NCBI GenBank assembly: GCA_002327315.1
Contig: DCVI01000201.1
Span: 1-11,971 of the forward strand
Direction: 5' to 3'
From: Syntrophaceae bacterium UBA2192
GTDB lineage: Bacteria > Desulfobacterota > Syntrophia > Syntrophales > UBA2192
Length of the DNA: 11,971 nucleotides
This document shows, piece after piece, positions 1 to 5,792 of this stretch; position 1 is the stretch's first letter; each line of letters begins with the position of its first letter. The translations under genes were made by a program, and so were the position numbers. The notes beneath the pieces were generated by a model, which was not told the DNA's origin, ran no database searches, and saw nothing but the letters and a program-made list of their open reading frames with translations.

Positions 1-39
1 AAAACAGAATATTACGAAATATTAAATGTTACGTGGTAC

Positions 40-109
40 TAGTGGCTTGTGGCTAGTGAATGAAGAAGTGCCTGAGTGAGGAAGTGACCAGTATCTAGTG
101 GCTAGTGAA
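40..109. repeat. Degenerate heptamer tandem repeat, two blocks
   Basis: Block one (40-67) is built of 7-base units: TAGTGGC, TTGTGGC, TAGTGAA, TGAAGAA. Block two (96-109) repeats TAGTGGC and TAGTGAA in the same order. The tract lies in the leader of the Dnmt2-like gene, which is AT-rich at its very start (1-35). No gene is supported here. It is one of several unrelated short-unit tracts on gene borders in this window. Confidence 0.7.
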
Positions 110-152
110 GAACAGGAGGATTCGGAACTTCCTGAGTCCCTTATCAACTTAT

Positions 153-184
153 TAACCAATCAACCAGTCAACCAGTCAACTGGG
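153..184. repeat. Octamer tandem repeat, about four units
   Basis: Four consecutive 8-base units are visible: TAACCAAT, CAACCAGT, CAACCAGT and CAACTGGG. The two middle copies are identical. The tract ends 13 bases before the Dnmt2-like start codon, in the place where a ribosome binding site would be expected, and no Shine-Dalgarno-like sequence is seen there. Confidence 0.8.
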
Positions 185-197
185 TTACCTCGCCATC

Positions 198-1145
198 ATG
201 ACAATACGGGCCCTGGAGCTTTTCTGCGGGATTGGCGGGTTTGCCGCTGCGACAGCGGGGACGAATATCCGCGTGGCGGGAGCCGTTGACCAGAGCCCGG
301 CGGCGCTCGAGGTCTACCGGCAGAATTTCCCCGGTCATGATGCCTGGCAGCTGAACCTGGAAAACGTGACGGCTGAAGAACTGCAAGTCTTCGGGGCCGA
401 CTTCTGGTGGCTCTCGCCGCCTTGCCAACCCTACACGGTGAGGGGCGCCGGACGCGATGCGGCGGATCCCAGGGCACTTAGCTTTCGCCGGATCCTGGAC
501 ATCATGACCCGGATGAACGGGGACAGCCTGCCACTGCACCTTGCCCTGGAAAATGTGGAAGGCTTTACCCGGTCGGAAATGCGCAAGCGGCTCGTCGATT
601 TACTTTCGCTCCGGGGATTCCGGATTCAGGAGTGCATGCTCTGCCCGACGGAGCTGGGCGTGCCCATGCGCCGCCCGAGATATTATCTCATGGCCTCCCG
701 CTTGCGCCTCAGCCCCCCTGTCGTTATCGTGGACATGCCGCTGAGGCCGCTCGGCGACTACCTGGACGGATGCGACGGAAACGGCATCCCTGATGAGCTG
801 CATGTTGCCGGGGATGTATTGGCAAGATTCGGAAAGGGCTTCCGCATCGTCGACCCGAAAGACCCGCTGGCCTACACAACCTGTTTCACCTCGGGTTACG
901 GCCGGTCGCTCATGCACGCGGGATCGTACCTGCGATGCGCAGGCGGGGTGAGACGCTTTGCACCGGAGGAAATCGCAAGATTGCTGCACTTCCCGGAAGA
1001 GTTCCGCTTTCCCGACCGAATGACCCTGCGGAAGAAGTGGCACCTCGTGGGAAACAGCCTTTCCGTCGCCGCAGTTCGCAAAGTCCTTGAAGCGTTCCCG
1101 GATGTGCAGAGCCACAAGCCCCAAACCACAAGCCTCAAGGGTTAA
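198..1145 (+). CDS. Dnmt2-like cytosine-C5 methyltransferase (probable tRNA methyltransferase)
   Basis: 315 aa. This SAM-dependent cytosine-C5 methyltransferase shows motif I (LELFCGIGGF, 6-15), motif IV SPPCQPYT (73-80, catalytic Cys76), motif VI ENV (118-120), the motif VIII region RRPRYYLMA (158-166) and motif X GNSLSV (285-290). The target-recognition region has CFTSGYG (229-235) followed by AGSYL. This matches the CFTxxYG...GTGS signature of the Dnmt2/TRDMT1 family, as I recall the human protein. The stretch RRFAPEEIARLLHFPEEF (252-269) also aligns well with human DNMT2. Family members methylate C38 of tRNA (Asp in eukaryotes, Glu reported for the Geobacter enzyme), so the substrate is probably tRNA and not DNA. 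No restriction enzyme lies alongside. ATG198 is the first ATG after an in-frame stop at 153-155 and gives a complete motif I, but it lacks a clear Shine-Dalgarno. The last codons are a heptamer repeat. A VOC gene follows 28 bases later. Confidence 0.9.
   Translation: MTIRALELFCGIGGFAAATAGTNIRVAGAVDQSPAALEVYRQNFPGHDAWQLNLENVTAEELQVFGADFWWLSPPCQPYTVRGAGRDAADPRALSFRRILDIMTRMNGDSLPLHLALENVEGFTRSEMRKRLVDLLSLRGFRIQECMLCPTELGVPMRRPRYYLMASRLRLSPPVVIVDMPLRPLGDYLDGCDGNGIPDELHVAGDVLARFGKGFRIVDPKDPLAYTTCFTSGYGRSLMHAGSYLRCAGGVRRFAPEEIARLLHFPEEFRFPDRMTLRKKWHLVGNSLSVAAVRKVLEAFPDVQSHKPQTTSLKG
1112..1139 (+). repeat. Heptamer tandem repeat inside the 3' end of the Dnmt2-like gene
   Basis: Four consecutive 7-base units: CCACAAG, CCCCAAA, CCACAAG, CCTCAAG. 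They are translated as the C-terminal tail of the methyltransferase (SHKPQTTSLKG) just before the TAA stop at 1143-1145. Family homology ends before this tail, so the repeat seems to have been added to, or to have replaced, the original gene end. Confidence 0.75.
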
Positions 1146-1173
1146 GGAAAGGATATCGGAAAAGGAGAGAAGA

Positions 1174-1542
1174 ATGAGAAACATCGCTGTGTGGTTCGAG
1201 ATCCCCGTCAAGAACATGGAACGGGCAAGGCTCTTCTACAGCAACATCCTGGGCTACGACATGCCCGTGCAGGATTTGGGCGGGGTTCTGATGGCCTTCT
1301 TCCCCATGGCGGGGCACGGAAACAGCGGCGCCCTGATCCGGGGCGACGGCTACGAGCCCTGCGATCGGGGCACCGTGGTCTACCTGAATGCCGGCGAGGA
1401 TCTCGTGGAGTCCCTCGAGCGCATCGAGCCCTCGGGCGGCAAGGTCGTCGTCCCGAAGACGAAGATCACCGACGAGTACGGCCACTTCGCCCTCTTCCAG
1501 GACACGGAGGGGAACCTCGTGGGTCTGCACTCGATGAGATAA
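1174..1542 (+). CDS. VOC/glyoxalase-bleomycin-resistance fold protein
   Basis: 122 aa. It opens with the typical first strand and helix of a vicinal-oxygen-chelate module (WFEIPVKNMERARLFYSNIL, 7-26) and closes with FALFQDTEGNLVGLHS (105-120), where the family usually has the last metal-ligand Glu. One protomer carries two beta-alpha-beta-beta-beta repeats, so this is a single-domain protein expected to dimerise. Of the usual metal ligands, candidates are Glu9 and Glu112; I see no certain His ligand, so catalysis is not assured. The substrate is unknown; many such proteins are annotated only as VOC family. The start ATG1174 has a good AAAAGGAG site about 8 bases upstream. It lies 28 bases after the Dnmt2-like gene with no terminator between them, so co-transcription is likely. 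Confidence 0.88.
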   Translation: MRNIAVWFEIPVKNMERARLFYSNILGYDMPVQDLGGVLMAFFPMAGHGNSGALIRGDGYEPCDRGTVVYLNAGEDLVESLERIEPSGGKVVVPKTKITDEYGHFALFQDTEGNLVGLHSMR

Positions 1543-1710
1543 ATATAAATGGAAATGGGACATGGCTCCAGCATTCACCGTATATTTTCCCGCCTGCCCG
1601 TCTTCCCGGTCTTCAGTCCAGGGTAACCTTCAAGGGCGGCAACAGCTGCAGCTGACAGGAACGACGGAAGGAACAATCCCGTTGAAAAGCGAAATCGGCC
1701 TCTTCAATGT

Positions 1711-1739
1711 GAAGCTCCCCGCCCACAGGGCGGGGCTTC
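1711..1739. repeat. GC-rich stem-loop, possible IS200/IS605-type end remnant
   Basis: GAAGC and CCCGCCC on the left pair with GGGCGGGGCTTC on the right around an ACA loop, with a 2-base bulge on the left arm, giving 12 base pairs. CCCCGCC/GGCGGGG hairpins of this kind often mark the ends of IS200/IS605-family elements. No transposase or TnpB frame survives nearby, so this is at most a remnant. A REP-like repeat or a terminator are alternatives. Confidence 0.4.
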
Positions 1740-1766
1740 CCGGCAAGGAAAGAACCAGACATGATT

Positions 1767-1810
1767 GCGCGCCCTAACCCCGCCTGCAAGGCGGGGCTTG
1801 CGGGACGCGC
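1767..1810. repeat. Second, two-tier GC-rich stem-loop
   Basis: The inner stem CCCCGCCT (1778-1785) pairs perfectly with AGGCGGGG (1789-1796) around GCA. An outer stem, GCGCGCCC (1767-1774) with GGGACGCGC (1802-1810), extends it with a bulge. It lies about 30 bases after the first stem-loop and shares its CCCCGCC...GGCGGGGCTT core, so the two look like related copies or a paired terminus. Confidence 0.45.
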
Positions 1811-1939
1811 CCCCGGTCACGGTCGAATCTCCCTTGAAAACCACCGAACGGGTCGAATCCCACATCATCTCGATATTTGTACGGTTTTAAGCCAGGCGGG
1901 CCGGTTTCCGGATCGACTCCGTCAGCACCGTCCGGCTCC

Positions 1940-1967
1940 TTGCCTTTCCATTCCGGGGATGTATATT
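1940..1967 (+). promoter_or_regulatory. Sigma-70-like promoter upstream of the zinc-ribbon gene
   Basis: TTGCCT (1940-1945) is separated by 16 bases from TATATT (1962-1967), matching the consensus at four and five of six positions. It would give a leader of roughly 170 bases before the ATG at 2143. It is the only AT-rich island in the region. This is a pattern match only. Confidence 0.35.
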
Positions 1968-2142
1968 AAATATAAAGGAGTGACAGCCCGCTTATTCCCG
2001 GGTTCATTTACCGATCAGTATCTCTCCTCGTTCCGCAACCTCTTTCAGCGTTCCTTTTTCCATCCCTAACAGACGGTGATTGGCTTCTTGCCGGTTTTCC
2101 CGGGCGGGCACATTGCCCCGGCGGGTTCGAGGAGGTGTCGTC

Positions 2143-2301
2143 ATGACATTGAAGTGTGTCGAATGCGGGCGGATCGCGTTGAAGCTCAATGCCCAGAAAA
2201 AGTGTGAGGAGTGCGCCAAGAAGGACGAATCCATGAAGTCCTACTTTACGAAACTCTTCTTCATCAACGAGGGCTGCGCGAGGCTGGTGCCGGCGACCTG
2301 A
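2143..2301 (+). CDS. Small double-CxxC (zinc-ribbon-like) protein
   Basis: 52 aa. The protein has two CxxC knuckles, C5-V-E-C8 and C21-E-E-C24, separated by a short basic segment. That is the layout of a small zinc ribbon. A further Cys46 lies in the C-terminal part, which is aromatic and basic. No specific family is recognised, and a structural or nucleic-acid/protein-binding role is only a guess. ATG2143 is chosen because GAGGAGGTG (2129-2136) sits at ideal spacing. The frame stays open upstream to 2080 but has no ribosome site there. The helical protein gene at 2396 follows after 94 bases with no terminator, so the two may share a transcript. Confidence 0.7.
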   Translation: MTLKCVECGRIALKLNAQKKCEECAKKDESMKSYFTKLFFINEGCARLVPAT

Positions 2302-2395
2302 TCTGACGCTCTACGTTTAGTCCACTGCCCGGCCTGCTGGCTGAATGGGAATTCCTGCGCCGCAGCCTGAAAAATCTTAAAGGAGGTAATGGGTC

Positions 2396-2650
2396 ATGAA
2401 AGACGCATCCAAGGAGATTTTGCGGTTCTGGAAAACGCAATGGGAAGCTTACATGAAATCAATGATGGCCATGCAGGAGCAGGGGGAGACGATGCTGGAG
2501 ATGATCCAGAAAAGCGGTGTCTTGCAGGAGGGGTCCCTCAATATGGTCAGGGAATGGGCAAAGAAATACAAGTCAATCCAGAAGTCTTATCTGGATGCGG
2601 TTGAAGAGCACTTCGAGAAACTCGATGACATTATTGGGGGTACGCCCTGA
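2396..2650 (+). CDS. 84-aa amphipathic helical protein, phasin-like in character
   Basis: 84 aa, almost wholly predicted helix, rich in Lys, Glu, Met and Gln, without prolines except at the last residue and without cysteines. It has an aromatic/methionine-rich N-terminal part (FWKTQWEAYMKSMMAMQEQ, 11-29) and a charged C-terminal helix ending in IIGGTP. No signal peptide or membrane segment is seen. Size and composition recall phasins and other polyhydroxyalkanoate-granule or coiled-coil accessory proteins, but no diagnostic motif is present and no PHA gene is in the window, so the function is unknown. AGGAGGT (2381-2387) lies 8 bases before ATG2396 and fixes the start. A strong hairpin terminator (2691-2722) follows 40 bases after the stop. 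Confidence 0.75.
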   Translation: MKDASKEILRFWKTQWEAYMKSMMAMQEQGETMLEMIQKSGVLQEGSLNMVREWAKKYKSIQKSYLDAVEEHFEKLDDIIGGTP

Positions 2651-2690
2651 GTTGGAAAAAATGTGTTGGAGTGCGGACAGGACGGACGAG

Positions 2691-2722
2691 AAGAGGCCGC
2701 GGGGAATTTCCCGCGGCCTCTT
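2691..2722. terminator. Perfect 13-bp hairpin between convergent genes
   Basis: AAGAGGCCGCGGG (2691-2703) pairs perfectly with CCCGCGGCCTCTT (2710-2722) around a GAATTT loop. It lies between the plus-strand helical gene (ends 2650) and the minus-strand acyl-CoA dehydrogenase (ends 2769). There is no long T tract, only TT at the stem foot, so it may act in both directions as a weak intrinsic terminator or as a 3' stabiliser. Confidence 0.75.
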
Positions 2723-2740
2723 CAGTATTAGCCCTCTGTG

Positions 2741-2761
2741 CCTTTAGCCTTTAGCCTTTAG
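2741..2761. repeat. Heptamer tandem repeat CCTTTAG x3
   Basis: Three perfect copies of CCTTTAG stand directly downstream of the hairpin and end 8 bases before the stop codon of the acyl-CoA dehydrogenase gene. A looser relative (TATTAGCC) sits at 2727-2734. Confidence 0.85.
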
Positions 2762-2768
2762 CCTGCCC

Positions 2769-4463
2769 TTACGGGTTCATCTCATACACATCCTTCAGCG
2801 CATACACGTGGTTGTTCAGGACCCGCTCGTAGCGAGCCTCGTCGACGGCGGGCTTGCGGATCATCTTCAGGCAGAGCTCCATCTGCTTTTCCGTGCTCGA
2901 CGGCTTGTGGTAGATCTGCAGGGCGTATTTTGAAAAGTCGCGGACCATGAAATCGAAGATCTGGTCCAGGAGGTCATCGTCCACGTTGCAGATCTTCGCG
3001 TTCTCCAGGATGAGCTGGCCATAGACGACACAGGTGAACAGCTCGCCCAGGATGAGCAGGAAGTCGATGTCCTTCTGCTGCTCCGGGGTGGGTGTGGCCG
3101 TGGCCAGGAAGGCCTTTAACGTCTTGATCTGTTCCTTGTAAATGGAAATATTGGGCAGGTCGTAGCTGTCGTAGGCCGGCTTGTAATCGTGGAACTGGAT
3201 CTTGCTCAAGCCCTTCGTCGCTCCCTGCTCCCAGAAGAAGGTGTCGTCGGCAATATCATTTCTCCTCGGGATCTCGGGGAATTTGCCGGGGTTGAAGAAG
3301 TAGTTGGCCATGAATTTGACGATGAGGGCCATGTTCACATGGGCCGTCCCCTCGAGCTTCGGAAGCGCCCTGATGTGCCGGGTGGCCATCTCGAAGTAGG
3401 TGTCCTTCTCGAAGCCCTTGGCGGCGATGACGTCCCAGAGCAGGTTGATGACCTCCTCGCCCTGCATGGTGACCTTCATCTTCACCATGGGGTTGTAAAG
3501 GAGGTAGCGCCGGTCTTCGGCCGAGGCCGAGCGGAAGTAGTCGATGGCCCGCAGGGCAAAGAGCCGCATGGCCACCAGGCGCGTGTAGGAATCGACGAAG
3601 AGCTGCTTGACCTGGGAGAATTCGGTCACGGCTTTCCCGAAAAGGATGCGGTGCGAGGCGTGGTTGATGGCCTCGTAGAAGGAGTGGGTGCAGATCCCGA
3701 TGGTGGCCCAGCCCAGGTTGAACTTTCCCACGTTGACCGTGTTGAGCGAGGCATCCCAGGCCTCCTGGCCCCTCTCGAGAATCTCCTCTTCCTTGATCGG
3801 GTAGTCGTGCAGGTTGTACTGGGCCACGTACATCTGGCTCGCCACGACGTTTCTCACCAGCTCGAACTTTTCGTGATGGGAATCGACGGGGAAGAAGACG
3901 TACTCTCCCGTACCGGCGATCTTGCCGAAGGTGGAGACGATGACGGCCTGATTGGCGTTTCCGATGTAGTACTTGTCGCCCTCGGCCAGATAGGTGCCGC
4001 CGGCCTGGGGTTTGAGCATCATGTCCGTCGAATAGATGTCGGCGCCGTGCTCCCTCTCGGAGAGGCCGAAGCCGAAGATCCGGCCGTACTGCAGGTGCTG
4101 GGCGGTCTTCTTCTTGACCTCCTCGTTCTTGCTCATCCAGACGGGGCCGAGGCCCAGGATCGACACCTGCCAGGCGTACCAGTAGGACAGACTGTAGAAG
4201 GCCAGGATCTCGTTCATCTCGCAGTTGCGCCAGGTGTCCCAGCGGCAATCGGCGTCGCCGTATTTCGAGGGCGTGAGCAGGGTCGCAAAGATCTTGTTGT
4301 CCTTCAGGAACTGGACGAAGTCATCGTACCAGACGCACCACTGATCATCCGTCTTGATGCGCTGTTTGCCCTTGCGCTCGAAAAAGTCGATCGTCTTTTT
4401 CATGATCTCCTTCGATTTTTCGCAGGGATAGTCGCTCGCGTATTTCTTCGGATTGAACAGCAT
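2769..4463 (-). CDS. Acyl-CoA dehydrogenase family flavoprotein with C-terminal helical extension
   Basis: 564 aa. FAD-dependent alpha,beta-dehydrogenation of an acyl-CoA is expected, with electrons passed to an electron-transfer flavoprotein in the cytoplasm. The FAD/substrate motif region reads GFGLSEREHGAD (131-142), equivalent to the usual LTEPxAGSD. The C-terminal helical domain begins near RILFGKAVTEFSQVKQ (272-287). LEGTAHVN (370-377) matches the YEGTxQI motif, making Glu371 the candidate catalytic base. About 150 further residues follow, longer than the usual 380-400 aa enzymes, so this is a long-form member whose acyl substrate I cannot name. ATG4463 is chosen for its GGAGGGGGG ribosome site. 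The frame is open 42 codons further upstream, but that part is basic, unconserved-looking and covers the probable promoter region. The gene is monocistronic here, and no etf genes are in the window. A palindromic operator candidate lies 71 bases upstream of the start. Confidence 0.9.
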   Translation of the reverse strand: MLFNPKKYASDYPCEKSKEIMKKTIDFFERKGKQRIKTDDQWCVWYDDFVQFLKDNKIFATLLTPSKYGDADCRWDTWRNCEMNEILAFYSLSYWYAWQVSILGLGPVWMSKNEEVKKKTAQHLQYGRIFGFGLSEREHGADIYSTDMMLKPQAGGTYLAEGDKYYIGNANQAVIVSTFGKIAGTGEYVFFPVDSHHEKFELVRNVVASQMYVAQYNLHDYPIKEEEILERGQEAWDASLNTVNVGKFNLGWATIGICTHSFYEAINHASHRILFGKAVTEFSQVKQLFVDSYTRLVAMRLFALRAIDYFRSASAEDRRYLLYNPMVKMKVTMQGEEVINLLWDVIAAKGFEKDTYFEMATRHIRALPKLEGTAHVNMALIVKFMANYFFNPGKFPEIPRRNDIADDTFFWEQGATKGLSKIQFHDYKPAYDSYDLPNISIYKEQIKTLKAFLATATPTPEQQKDIDFLLILGELFTCVVYGQLILENAKICNVDDDLLDQIFDFMVRDFSKYALQIYHKPSSTEKQMELCLKMIRKPAVDEARYERVLNNHVYALKDVYEMNP

Positions 4464-4533
4464 AAAATCCCCCCTCCATAACGTCTCAACCATTTGAATT
4501 AAATTGCTTATCCGCCGATACGAGCCAACCGAA

Positions 4534-4550
4534 ACTGACCGCCGGTCAGT
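4534..4550. promoter_or_regulatory. 17-bp palindrome, probable TetR-type operator
   Basis: ACTGACCGCCGGTCAGT is a perfect inverted repeat of 8 bases around a single central C. It lies in the 202-base divergent region between the acyl-CoA dehydrogenase (-) and the UlaG-like gene (+). TetR-family repressors commonly bind palindromes of this size, and such regulators often control acyl-CoA metabolism genes. No regulator gene is in the window. Confidence 0.55.
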
Positions 4551-4610
4551 ATTTTTTATCCTTCTACACCATTTTTGCGACCTTTGCAACGGTTAGCTCC
4601 GTCCTGCCCC

Positions 4611-4639
4611 TTGAGTCACCACCCGACCTGATGTAACAT
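4611..4639 (+). promoter_or_regulatory. Sigma-70-like promoter of the UlaG-like gene
   Basis: TTGAGT (4611-4616), a 17-base spacer, then TAACAT (4634-4639); each hexamer matches the consensus at four of six positions. It places a start about 20 bases before the ATG at 4666. Pattern match only. Confidence 0.4.
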
Positions 4640-4665
4640 GAGCGACCATCGACAAGGAGGGCGTC

Positions 4666-5397
4666 ATGAAAAGGGTTCTCATGTGTTGCGCACTGGTTGT
4701 TGCAGGGCTGAGCGCCGGGGCCGCGCAGGCTTTCGAGGCGGACATCATCCCCACCTCGGCGGGCAATCTGGAAATCACCTTCATCGGCCATGGGACACTG
4801 ATGTTCCGCCATGGCGGGAAGGTCATCCACGTGGATCCATGGACACAGCTTGCCGACTATGGCAAACTGCCGAAAGCGGACCTCATCCTCGTCACCCATG
4901 AACACCGGGATCACCTGGACCTCAAGGCCATCGAGGCGGTGCGGAAAGACCAGACGGTGATCGTTGCCTCGGAAACGGCGGCAAAACAGATCAAGAGCGC
5001 CGTTGCCATGAATAACGGCGATGCGAAGACTTTCCTGGGGTTCCCTGTCGAGGCCGTCCCTGCCTACAATCTCGTGCACATGAGAAGCCCCGGGACGCCA
5101 TACCACGCCAAGGGAGACGGAAACGGCTACGTCATCACCTTCGCCGACAAACGGGTCTACATCGGCGGCGATACGGAAAACACGCCGGAGATGAAGGCGC
5201 TCCGGAACATCGACGTGGCCTTCCTTCCCATGAACCTCCCCTACACGATGACGCCGGAGATGGTGGCCGATGAGGCGAAGGCGTTCCGGCCGAAGATCCT
5301 CTACCCGTACCACTTCGGGGAGACGGACGTGCAGAAGCTGGCTCACCTGATGAAGGATGAGAAAGGGATTGAGGTAAGAATCCGAAACATGAAGTGA
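4666..5397 (+). CDS. Exported metallo-beta-lactamase-fold hydrolase, UlaG-like
   Basis: 243 aa. An N-terminal signal peptide is clear: a MKR start, a hydrophobic core, and an A-Q-A site after residue 22. Export to the periplasm is therefore likely. The rest is a metallo-beta-lactamase fold of the UlaG/Lactamase_B_2 type. It shows GHGT (41-44), metal ligands H78-E-H80-R-D82-H83, a further His138, GGDT with Asp169, and YPYHFG with His216. The substrate is unknown; the family includes lactonases, nucleases and phosphodiesterases. AAGGAGG (4654-4660) fixes the start. The ABM-like gene follows after 68 bases, which are mostly a 9-base repeat, with no terminator, so the pair probably forms an operon. 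It diverges from the acyl-CoA dehydrogenase across the palindromic operator candidate. Confidence 0.9.
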   Translation: MKRVLMCCALVVAGLSAGAAQAFEADIIPTSAGNLEITFIGHGTLMFRHGGKVIHVDPWTQLADYGKLPKADLILVTHEHRDHLDLKAIEAVRKDQTVIVASETAAKQIKSAVAMNNGDAKTFLGFPVEAVPAYNLVHMRSPGTPYHAKGDGNGYVITFADKRVYIGGDTENTPEMKALRNIDVAFLPMNLPYTMTPEMVADEAKAFRPKILYPYHFGETDVQKLAHLMKDEKGIEVRIRNMK

Positions 5398-5399
5398 GC

Positions 5400-5439
5400 G
5401 GTCTGTCTGGTCTATTTCGTCTATTTGGTCTATTTCGTC
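5400..5439 (+). repeat. 9-base tandem repeat, about four and a half units
   Basis: Units are GGTCTGTCT, GGTCTATTT, CGTCTATTT, GGTCTATTT and a final CGTC. The tract fills most of the gap between the UlaG-like stop (5395-5397) and the ribosome site of the ABM-like gene. It keeps a frame open, which makes a false N-terminal extension of the next gene possible. Confidence 0.85.
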
Positions 5440-5465
5440 AAAAAAGAACAGAAAGGAATCCGAAG

Positions 5466-5774
5466 ATGATCTATGTGATTGCAACGGTGGAATTGAGCGA
5501 AGGCGGGAAGGAGAAATACCTTGCGGAACTGAAACGGGTAACACCCCTGGTTCACAAGGAGAAGGGCTGCCTGGAGTACGGGCCCACGGTGGATGTGCCG
5601 ACGGGCATCCCGATCCAGGTGCCTCCCCGCGACAATGTCGTGACCCTCATCGAGAGATGGGAGAGCCTTGAGGCCCTGAAGGCCCACCTCACCCAGCCCC
5701 ACTTCCTCGAGTACCGCGAGCGCGTCAAGGACGTCATGAAAAGCGTCTCGATCCAGGTGCTCACACCGGCATAA
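5466..5774 (+). CDS. Antibiotic biosynthesis monooxygenase (ABM) fold protein
   Basis: 102 aa. The ferredoxin-like ABM fold is recognisable from the opening strand MIYVIATVEL, the helix SEGGKEKYLAELKRVTPLVH (11-30), the KGCLEYG signature (33-39) and a closing part with ERWESLEALKAHLTQPHF (63-80). Members act as small dimeric oxygenases, quinone-related enzymes or unknown stress proteins (YgiN and related), and no substrate can be assigned. ATG5466 is chosen for AAAGGAATC upstream and because the ABM fold starts exactly there. An in-frame ATG at 5394 overlaps the previous stop codon and would only add residues encoded by the 9-base repeat. It probably shares a transcript with the UlaG-like gene, and a long hairpin follows 18 bases after the stop. 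Confidence 0.88.
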   Translation: MIYVIATVELSEGGKEKYLAELKRVTPLVHKEKGCLEYGPTVDVPTGIPIQVPPRDNVVTLIERWESLEALKAHLTQPHFLEYRERVKDVMKSVSIQVLTPA

Positions 5775-5792
5775 CGGCAGTTCTTGACGAAG

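Larger units (their letters stand above)
1543..2142. other. 600-base region without a convincing gene
   Basis: Open frames here are short, lack ribosome sites and have no recognisable domain. The segment holds two GC-rich stem-loops (1711-1739 and 1767-1810) that look like decayed mobile-element ends, an AT-rich promoter-like site near 1940-1967, and a leader of about 170 bases running to the zinc-ribbon-like gene at 2143. On the minus strand, 2007-2090 reads as a helical-looking peptide tail, which may be a gene scrap or chance. Confidence 0.5.

Noticed and set aside
198..1542. Restriction-modification system
   Set aside because: The methyltransferase has Dnmt2 hallmarks, and the neighbouring gene is a VOC-fold protein, not an endonuclease.
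2004..2234. Minus-strand frame whose last 27 residues look like a genuine helical protein tail
   Set aside because: No ribosome site, no recognised family, and its upstream half lies opposite the better supported zinc-ribbon gene. It may be a gene scrap, but I cannot support it.
3189..4481. Long plus-strand open frame (430 codons) opposite the acyl-CoA dehydrogenase
   Set aside because: It is the antisense shadow of a gene with clear family motifs; its translation is low-complexity, has no domain, and has no ribosome site. High-GC codon usage explains the openness.
4464..4589. 42-codon N-terminal extension of the acyl-CoA dehydrogenase
   Set aside because: No ribosome site at the upstream ATG, residues unlike the family, and the segment overlaps the palindromic operator candidate. 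ATG4463 has a strong GGAGGGGGG site.
5394..5465. Upstream start for the ABM-like gene
   Set aside because: It overlaps the previous stop codon and would code only for the 9-base repeat; the fold and a ribosome site begin at 5466.
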